10,867 bases of DNA from NCBI GenBank assembly GCA_905235495.1, contig CAJOMK010000041.1, forward strand, positions 1 to 10,867, read 5' to 3'. Shown here in pieces: positions 6,601 to 10,867 of this stretch (position 1 is its first letter; every line of letters begins with the position of its first letter). A program made the translations under genes and the position numbers. This stretch comes from an uncultured Methanobrevibacter sp. (lineage in GTDB: Archaea; Methanobacteriota; Methanobacteria; Methanobacteriales; Methanobacteriaceae). The notes beneath the pieces are model-generated. The model was not told the origin of the DNA. It saw nothing but the letters and a program-made list of their open reading frames with translations, and made no database searches.

Positions 6601-8658
6601 AAAGAATACATCGAGCTAATTAATTCAAGTGTGGAAACTGAATTGCAATCAATGATCAAAGGCCTGAATGGAGAATACATACAAGTTGGAGCTGGAGGAG
6701 ATCTTATTGCCAATCCAAAGCTCCTGCCTACCGGAGCCAATATGTTCCAAGACCAATCAGCTGAGCTTCCAACACAAGAAGCATTCAATTATGCAAAAAT
6801 ACTGGCTCTTCTAACCCTGGCTGATTTGAATGATACTACTGAAAAGATTATCATGGGAATCTGGTGTGTTGAAACAGCTAGAGATGATGGAGCTTTAGTT
6901 TCAGTCGTACTTCAGCTATTAGGCTTCAAACCGGTTTGGCACAATTCCCTATCTGCAGGTGTTGACGATGAAGGATACTCAACAGGAGTTAAGGTGGAGG
7001 CATACCCTGAAGTGATTCCACTTGATGATTTGGTAAGGCCTGATGGCTGGGATAAGAAAAGAATTGATGTGACTGTCATTACAAGCGGTTTGTTTAGAGA
7101 CTTATATTCTTCACAGGCATTATTGTTAGATAATGCCTACAGAATGGCTCTTGCAAGATCATATTTGACAATCATCAGAAACAATACTTTAATCAACTCT
7201 CCATACGGCGCTCAAATAAAGGAAGCCCTTGTAGCAATAATGGAAGGAATCAATTACCAATCAGCATCAAATGAATCTCTGGAAGACAATTATGTGGCTC
7301 AACATTGGATTGAAGACACATTATTCTATTTAGAGCAAGGTTATAATGCCACTTATGCAGGAGAATGTGCGATTACTAGAATTTTCGCACCTCCAAACGG
7401 AGATTATGGTGCGGGAATATCAAAACTCGTTCAAATGTCATGGACTTGGAACGATACGGATGAATTATCAGAGTTCTACCTTGGAAGGATGGGTAATATG
7501 TACTCTAAAAACTATTGGGGAGATACCAATCCTTTAGTATTCCTAAGAGCTCTTTTAAATTCAGACACAATTGTTGCAAGCCGAAATACTAATCAGTACG
7601 GAGTGCTAGATAACGATGACTTCTTCGATTACTGGGGAGGTTTGTCCATGACTGTTGCGAAAATTTCCGGAAAGACTCCGAAAATGAATATTCTAATGTA
7701 TGCAGATAAATTCAATCCATATGTTTCCTCTCTGGAAGAAGTGATGTATACTGAAATCGCATCCAGATATGACAATCCTGAATGGATCAAGGGCATGATG
7801 GATGAAGGATACAGCGGAGCCAGATATATTTCAAACAAATTTGTAAGCAATTTGTTCGGCTGGCAGGTAACCCGTCCTTCAGCAGTAAGTGATGCAACAT
7901 GGAAGAGGGTTTACGACACCTATTACAGCGACAAATACGGCTTAGGAGTAAAAGAGTGGCTCCAGTCAGGAAATAATGCATACTCCCTGATTTCAATGTC
8001 AGGCACAATGCTTACAGCTATTCAGGAAGGATACTGGAATGCGGATGATGCCACTATAAGAGACATTGCAAATACATGGGCTAAGGCGACAGTTCAAAAC
8101 GGTGTTGCATGTTGTGACTGCAGCTGTGGAAACATCGCTATGATGCAATGGGCAATCAATTATGTGAATCCTGATATTTTAGCAAAATTATTGCCTGAAT
8201 TATACCAAGCTACCCAGAATCCTGTATTTTTAACCAATCCAAATACAGATTCAAGTCAAAGCCAAGAGGAGGCAACAAGTCCAAATCCTCAAGAAGGCTC
8301 AAATGCTACATCAACAATAAAAACCGATTCAGAGGCATCAGGATCCAAGCAAACCGCTTCCTCCGGAAATTCCGACTCAACAGCAAGCGTGGGAATAAGC
8401 GATGCAGGTGCAAGTTCAGATATTGCTGGCGGAGACAATGGTGCTGGAGAAACAGGTCAATCTTCACTGGATGGCAAGAAGGCACATGAAATAAATCCCG
8501 TTGTTTCAAAATCCGCATCAGAAACTGGAATGTCAATAGTGGCAGTATTAGCCGTTTTGATTTTAGTGGCTATTATCGCTGCAGGCTATCTTAGAAATAA
8601 AGACGATGAAAAAACTGAAGTCGTTGATTTCGACTTTGATTATAATTTTAAAGATTAG
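3679..8658 (+). CDS. cobN: Membrane-anchored extracytoplasmic CobN/Mg-chelatase-like protein (HmuS-type)
   Basis: The family is the large CobN/ChlH/BchH subunit that binds tetrapyrroles in metal chelatases. Residues 1-26 are a signal peptide (cleavage after VNA). The CobN body spans about 50-1510. Conserved blocks are PEPQRGW (691-697) with APTHQYLA (711-718), GRHGTHEWLPGK (735-746), QAKRRGFAV (779-787), APPNGDYGAG (1237-1246), DNDDFFDYWGGL (1311-1322) and NPEWIKGMMDEGYSGA (1366-1381). A cysteine cluster, CCDCSCG (1478-1484), follows. A low-complexity Ser/Thr/Gly stalk (about 1519-1613) leads to a single membrane helix (1618-1638) and an acidic cytoplasmic tail. Many N-x-S/T sites fit an external location. 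Classical CobN is cytoplasmic and works with CobS/CobT ATPase subunits, and none is nearby. Followed by DUF2162, ExbB-like and DUF2149 genes, it matches HmuS of the Bacteroidetes haem operon, so metal removal from a tetrapyrrole is more likely than cobalt insertion. The symbol is a family name only. The start is set by GAGGT at 3666. Confidence 0.88.
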   Translation: MRNQNMFKFSTILILLLILTISAVNAEDINSTEDFISDSNLDSDNSSTTIFLISDSPGTNILDSASRDLIDDGLENVTLIVRSGDQVKTMDEEELYGLVDSSDAFIGEWISTDVDSVLTSLLGKYPNLSNKSLFLILEPPTSKLNDTSSSMNLIRNNTINNVKIFGDYTNDEIISYFTQTKRGTSYEDINNYIANGDGAGFNPFFNKLVLYKAINNKDNMKNQILYILNYLGRNIQYEEPAYTKEQQYGIYRDNWYSLQDYMDKYFDPSKTRTIGVLESTMYIYSQQLQPCYAIIEDLESKGYNVIPVFAAGGTKDQLQVMVDCFTNAPSIDDFLKNSSSYEFSVDAIISMVAYGVGGEAFANTTHFFENASVPVFRAVHSDYVSNEYWELSSSGLTTTRSDKWWHVSIAETQGIFDATFVGGADDVISNYTGACIKGYVPHMKNIELLNDRIDSWVDLQYLLNEEKEISIIYYNYPPGKQNIGSSYLDSITSIYNMLYALKACGYEVGDLPENVSELENAMIKCGINVANWAPGELEKLANQSGVTLLPVKEYTDWFDSLDDIVKLQVTEGPVAYIAELTKRAVELNYTVTIGDSIDDWYNQIAALLPENSEDATNVLKLITASLKAYAKSGLDKDFETFEKYYAEFKSLNISGLNGWGSAPGNIMMVNRNGTDYFVIPGLTFGNVFVAPEPQRGWEADIENLYHCTAVAPTHQYLAAYYYMQTYYPNAMIFVGRHGTHEWLPGKEILLSHNDYGSIVVGDVPQLYFYITDGLGEAIQAKRRGFAVMISHLTSPMSYTHLYGNLTHAAQLVEEYENTSNAALKEVLAGELRTIIIDNLYYPSFGLDENQTKSLSNDDIVKYTDKFLKDLQDTLYPLGLHAIGQTWSEHDLASTVSAMTSKNFETSSGESVNMFKVLSLHYYSREYSNLNAFEREFIMNKSYDICTALIYWDSSSVYNTLNINSDQLLACLNKAKEYIELINSSVETELQSMIKGLNGEYIQVGAGGDLIANPKLLPTGANMFQDQSAELPTQEAFNYAKILALLTLADLNDTTEKIIMGIWCVETARDDGALVSVVLQLLGFKPVWHNSLSAGVDDEGYSTGVKVEAYPEVIPLDDLVRPDGWDKKRIDVTVITSGLFRDLYSSQALLLDNAYRMALARSYLTIIRNNTLINSPYGAQIKEALVAIMEGINYQSASNESLEDNYVAQHWIEDTLFYLEQGYNATYAGECAITRIFAPPNGDYGAGISKLVQMSWTWNDTDELSEFYLGRMGNMYSKNYWGDTNPLVFLRALLNSDTIVASRNTNQYGVLDNDDFFDYWGGLSMTVAKISGKTPKMNILMYADKFNPYVSSLEEVMYTEIASRYDNPEWIKGMMDEGYSGARYISNKFVSNLFGWQVTRPSAVSDATWKRVYDTYYSDKYGLGVKEWLQSGNNAYSLISMSGTMLTAIQEGYWNADDATIRDIANTWAKATVQNGVACCDCSCGNIAMMQWAINYVNPDILAKLLPELYQATQNPVFLTNPNTDSSQSQEEATSPNPQEGSNATSTIKTDSEASGSKQTASSGNSDSTASVGISDAGASSDIAGGDNGAGETGQSSLDGKKAHEINPVVSKSASETGMSIVAVLAVLILVAIIAAGYLRNKDDEKTEVVDFDFDYNFKD

Positions 8659-8690
8659 AAGGTTTTCACCTTCTTTTTTTAATTTTTTTT
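8657..8690 (+). terminator. Terminator of the CobN-like gene
   Basis: A perfect 7-bp stem, AGAAGGT (8657-8663) and ACCTTCT (8668-8674), with a TTTC loop is followed by T-tracts to 8680 and at 8683-8690. It overlaps the TAG stop codon (8656-8658). It suggests that the following genes are mainly transcribed from their own promoter. Confidence 0.75.
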
Positions 8691-8718
8691 AAACCTTAAA
8701 AAAAGCAAGAAATTATGA

Positions 8719-8800
8719 ACTTAAAAAAAAACAAAAAGACAACTAAAAAAAATTAAATTTTAAACTTAAAAAAAACAAAAAGACAACTAAAAAAATTAAA
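8719..8800 (+). repeat. 45-bp tandem duplication, A-rich
   Basis: Two adjacent copies of an A-rich unit begin at 8719 and 8764. Both read ACTT, an A-run, CAAAAAGACAACT, another A-run, then TTAAA. They differ only in A-run length (9 and 8 in the first copy; 8 and 7 in the second). It lies between the terminator and the next promoter and has no evident function. It probably arose by local duplication followed by homopolymer slippage. Confidence 0.8.
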
Positions 8801-8847
8801 GAATTCTATTTTAAGATTGAAAATCAAATAATTAAAATTTTGAAAAA

Positions 8848-8900
8848 AGCACTATAAAAAATAGCACTTTTTTGAAAGTTTAAAAGATTAAGTGATGAAT
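8848..8900 (+). promoter_or_regulatory. Promoter of the DUF2162-ExbB-DUF2149 unit
   Basis: A TATA-like element, CTATAAAAAATAG (8852-8864), preceded by an A-rich BRE-like stretch, would place the transcript start near 8880, about 20 bases before the ATG at 8901. GTGAT (8892-8896) matches the end of the archaeal GGAGGTGAT ribosome binding sequence and sits four bases before that ATG. No AGTAWTACT palindrome is present here, unlike the two upstream promoters. Confidence 0.45.
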
Positions 8901-9611
8901 ATGGATGTTATATCAACATTATGGCAATTGGGAATTCTTGCAGCTGTCCTGATTTTTGGAATAAAACTAGGTCTGGCAGTAGGACTTGCCAATTTTTCAA
9001 AAAAATATTTGCTAGGAGTATCTCTTGGCTATGGTGGAGGAATTCTAGCATTATCATGGATTAGTTCATTTTTTACAGAAGAGATTACAAATTGGATTTA
9101 TGCTTATAACTTCGAATTCTTCCTTTTAATGGCTCTGATAATGATTTTAGCAGGCATTTTTACAATAAGGGAATACAAGGTTCATGAAAGGAACACATCA
9201 ACTGCAACAGCAATGGCGATTGTCGCTCCATGCCCATGCTGTTTTGGTTCGATTATTGTCAGTGTGCTTCTGGTTGCTCCGACAATAGGATTGGGAGCCA
9301 CTTACTTGAGTTTCTTTGTATCACTTGCACTTGTTGGAACAATAGTCATGACCTATTTTTTATCTAATATATTCGTCAAAACCTTTCTTGACAAGCCATA
9401 CCCTATTATATTAGGTAATTTCATGTTCTTTTTAGGTTTGTATTATTTAATATCAGCCTTGTTCCTGCCAAACATTACAGAAATCCTTTCAAATACCATG
9501 GATCCAATAGCAATTGCATCAATGGATAACTTAGCGAATTTTGTTATTTTAGTCGTTGCTGTAATCATAATTGGAATCGCGATATCAAGAAATAGAAGTC
9601 ATTTAACATAG
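8901..9611 (+). CDS. DUF2162 polytopic membrane protein (HmuT-like)
   Basis: A 236-residue, very hydrophobic protein with about seven membrane helices (roughly 8-30, 36-58, 71-89, 106-128, 132-154, 167-189 and 211-229). The signature is APCPCCFGS (109-117) at the start of helix 4: three cysteines and two prolines at the membrane edge, suited to binding a metal or exchanging thiols. The layout of small, glycine-rich helices with a Cys-Pro motif recalls the CcdA/LysE-type transporter fold. I recognise the family as DUF2162, often labelled predicted transporter, with no proven function. In-frame GTG 8892 and ATG 8895 are alternative starts. I prefer ATG 8901 because GTGAT at 8892 then serves as its ribosome binding site. 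The next gene starts 11 bases after the stop. By gene order it corresponds to HmuT of Bacteroidetes. Confidence 0.75.
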   Translation: MDVISTLWQLGILAAVLIFGIKLGLAVGLANFSKKYLLGVSLGYGGGILALSWISSFFTEEITNWIYAYNFEFFLLMALIMILAGIFTIREYKVHERNTSTATAMAIVAPCPCCFGSIIVSVLLVAPTIGLGATYLSFFVSLALVGTIVMTYFLSNIFVKTFLDKPYPIILGNFMFFLGLYYLISALFLPNITEILSNTMDPIAIASMDNLANFVILVVAVIIIGIAISRNRSHLT

Positions 9612-9622
9612 GTGAATAATAT

Positions 9623-10270
9623 ATGGTTACAACAGTTCCAGGAAGCGAATACCTAACTTCCTCCCTCAATGCAATCTCACAGGGACTGCAGATTCCAGTG
9701 GTGGTTTTGCTTTTAATATTTGCACTTATCTCCATAATAATGCTTGGCGGATTGATATCCGAGTATACTTCCAGGGTAAAAGTATCAGTGAATAAAATAG
9801 AAAAATTGGTGTTCAATATTAGTGATGCACAATCACTGGACGAAGTCAAGCAGATTGTTGAGAATGCAAGAATTCCAAAATCACAAAAACTGGTTTTAAT
9901 GAAAGTCATAAGAGCAAACAGGCTTACAAAAGAGGCGAGACAAGCCCTTGCTCGTAAATTAATCGCATCAGAAGAAGAAGGATTTCAAAAATCCCTAAGC
10001 AGAAGCGACATCATCACACGTATCGGACCTACATTAGGATTGATGGGTACATTGATTCCAATGGGGCCAGGACTTGCAGCTCTTGGAGCGGGAGATATCA
10101 ACACTCTCGCAAATTCAATAATCGTTGCATTCGATACTACAGTTGTCGGAATAGGTTCAGGTGCTGTGGCTTATTTTGTATCTAAAGTAAGGCGCAGTTG
10201 GTATGAAGAGTATCTGACCAATTTAGATGTGTTGATAGATGCATTGATTGATAAATTAGATCATTTATGA
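9623..10270 (+). CDS. MotA/TolQ/ExbB proton-channel family protein (HmuU-like)
   Basis: A 215-residue protein with the ExbB/TolQ layout. One membrane helix near the N-terminus (about 24-45) is followed by a charged, helical cytoplasmic domain (about 47-130) and two C-terminal helices (about 135-155 and 163-187). Helix 2 opens with RIGPTLGLMGTLIPMGPGL (133-151), the typical LGLxGT block. Helix 3 carries AFDTTVVGIGSG (169-180), with the paired threonines expected to line the ion path. ExbB-type proteins form pentamers around a dimer of a single-span partner and convert ion flow into force on another protein. The natural partner is the DUF2149 protein encoded nine bases downstream. The ribosome binding site AGGTGA (9610-9615) overlaps the stop codon of the DUF2162 gene, so the two are translated from one message. 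There is no TonB or outer membrane in this cell type, so the driven protein must be local, plausibly DUF2162 or the chelatase-like protein. Confidence 0.88.
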   Translation: MVTTVPGSEYLTSSLNAISQGLQIPVVVLLLIFALISIIMLGGLISEYTSRVKVSVNKIEKLVFNISDAQSLDEVKQIVENARIPKSQKLVLMKVIRANRLTKEARQALARKLIASEEEGFQKSLSRSDIITRIGPTLGLMGTLIPMGPGLAALGAGDINTLANSIIVAFDTTVVGIGSGAVAYFVSKVRRSWYEEYLTNLDVLIDALIDKLDHL

Positions 10271-10279
10271 GGTTGCAAT

Positions 10280-10600
10280 ATGGTAAGAAAACCAAGAAGA
10301 GCAATGTTTTCACAAGCTGAAGAAGATCCGATGGCCGGAACATCCAATCTTGTAGATGCTATGCTTGTCATTGCGGTTGGATTTCTGATATTTCTTGTTA
10401 TCAGCTGGAACATGCAAGCGATAGTAACAGATTCAGACAAACCAACCCAAGAGACCATGCAGCAGGCCACTGAAGTTAACGAAGGTCAAGAATTAAATGA
10501 AACCCCTGACACAAGCAATTCTTCAGGAAAGGGTTATACTGAAATGGGCAAGGTTTATAAGGACCCATCAACAGGCAAGATGATTATGGTTGAAGAGTAG
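10280..10600 (+). CDS. DUF2149 small membrane protein, ExbD-like partner (HmuV-like)
   Basis: A 106-residue protein with a short basic N-terminus (residues 2-9), DPMAGTSNLVDAM (16-28), one membrane helix (about 24-43), a charged Asn/Gln/Glu/Ser/Thr-rich linker, and a conserved-looking end (MGKVYKDPSTGKMIMV). DPMxGxxNLxD and the VYxDPxTG ending are what I recognise as DUF2149. The Asp at residue 26 opens the membrane helix (LVDAMLVIAVGF), the position and context of the essential Asp in ExbD/TolR/MotB (LVDVMLVLL type). So this is probably the ion-carrying stator partner of the ExbB-like protein; that is my inference. The basic start implies N-in, C-out topology, with the tail outside the cell. 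The ribosome binding site GAGGT (10269-10273) overlaps the previous stop codon, and the gap is nine bases. It corresponds by position to HmuV. Confidence 0.8.
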   Translation: MVRKPRRAMFSQAEEDPMAGTSNLVDAMLVIAVGFLIFLVISWNMQAIVTDSDKPTQETMQQATEVNEGQELNETPDTSNSSGKGYTEMGKVYKDPSTGKMIMVEE

Positions 10601-10606
10601 CAGATG

Positions 10607-10620
10607 ATTTTAAATATTAA
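10607..10620 (+). promoter_or_regulatory. Candidate TATA box of the last gene
   Basis: ATTTTAAATATTAA is centred about 27 bases before the ATG at 10640. No GGTGA/GAGGT-like sequence lies between them. If this is a real TATA box, transcription would start at or next to the start codon, giving a leaderless message. Confidence 0.35.
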
Positions 10621-10639
10621 GTAAGTTCAATAATTAACC

Positions 10640-10867
10640 ATGGATACCAAAGATATCGCAATTATTGTGCTTGTTATCGCAATCATCCTTGCAGTTGGAG
10701 GAATCTTTGCATTTAACTCCACCTCAGATGATGACAACAGCGACAATGGTACAGAAATTGCAAATGACACTCCAGAGGATTCCCCTCAGGAAGTCGCAAA
10801 AAATGCGAGCATGGAAGAAAAAAATGCCAGCGATGATGTGACAGCAGGCCTTACCATAGTCAAGGAA
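10640..10867 (+). CDS. N-terminal part of a single-span membrane or secreted protein (partial)
   Basis: The first 76 codons of a gene that runs past the window end. A short polar start (MDTKD) leads into a hydrophobic helix (residues 6-25, IAIIVLVIAIILAVGGIFAF), then a long acidic, Asn/Ser/Thr-rich linker with several N-x-S/T sites (NST, NAS). Sequence of more folded character begins only near the edge (DVTAGLTIVKE). There is no clear signal-peptidase site, so it is probably an uncleaved N-terminal anchor displaying an outer domain. I cannot name the family from this part. It starts 39 bases after the DUF2149 gene, on the same strand, so it may belong to the same system, for example as an externally displayed binding component. 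That is inference from position only. Confidence 0.7.
   Translation, partial: MDTKDIAIIVLVIAIILAVGGIFAFNSTSDDDNSDNGTEIANDTPEDSPQEVAKNASMEEKNASDDVTAGLTIVKE

Noticed and set aside
3687..8008. Numerous minus-strand and alternative-frame open reading frames inside the CobN-like gene
   Set aside because: All overlap a strongly conserved coding frame, lack ribosome binding sites, and show no family features.
3679..8658. Assignment as a genuine cobaltochelatase for B12 synthesis
   Set aside because: The signal peptide, C-terminal anchor and DUF2162/ExbB/DUF2149 neighbours contradict a cytoplasmic biosynthetic role, and no CobS/CobT-type partner is present.
8846..8871. AGCACTAT...ATAGCACT arrangement around the TATA box as an operator
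   Set aside because: The two halves are not complementary (GCAC with GCAC is a direct, not inverted, match), so no palindrome or hairpin forms.

Overview
The window looks like a stretch of a host-associated, AT-rich methanogenic archaeon of the Methanobacteriales, most probably Methanobrevibacter or a close relative. The evidence is a DUF3344/Ig-like surface protein with the very lysine-rich C-terminal tail typical of adhesin-like proteins in that group, archaeal TATA boxes, GGTGA/GAGGT ribosome binding sites, and T-rich terminators directly on stop codons. All genes lie on the + strand.

Layout: (1) 2-181, the 3' end of a gene whose C-terminus resembles ARPP-1/DUF6569. (2) 182-432, a terminator, a strong TATA box and palindromic AGTAWTACT elements. 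(3) 433-3286, a secreted DUF3344 surface protein broken by a single frameshift near 2280, which separates the signal peptide and most DUF3344 sequence from the Ig-like domains and lysine-rich tail. (4) 3287-3678, a perfect-stem terminator, then four AGTAWTACT-type elements 30-31 bp apart, then a TATA box. (5) 3679-8658, a 1659-residue CobN/Mg-chelatase-like protein with a signal peptide, a Ser/Thr/Gly-rich stalk and a C-terminal membrane anchor, so its catalytic-type body should lie outside the cytoplasm. (6) 8659-8900, a terminator, a 45-bp tandem duplication and a TATA box. (7) 8901-10600, a tight three-gene unit: a DUF2162 polytopic membrane protein, a MotA/TolQ/ExbB proton-channel protein and a small DUF2149 protein. 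(8) 10640-end, the start of a single-span membrane protein cut by the window edge.

The order CobN-like, DUF2162, ExbB-like, DUF2149 matches, from memory, the hmuS-hmuT-hmuU-hmuV order of the Bacteroidetes haem-utilisation operon (hmuYRSTUV of Porphyromonas and Bacteroides), where HmuS is a CobN-family protein. I infer that the window encodes an archaeal, single-membrane version of this system. In this model the anchored chelatase-like ectodomain acts on a metal-tetrapyrrole or other metal chelate at the cell surface, DUF2162 is the membrane conduit or redox partner, and ExbB-like plus DUF2149 (ExbD-like in its membrane segment) couple it to the ion gradient. The shared palindrome upstream of the DUF3344 gene and the chelatase gene suggests co-regulation and makes the surface protein a candidate capture partner. 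The substrate (haem, corrinoid, F430-type compound or other) cannot be read from the sequence.
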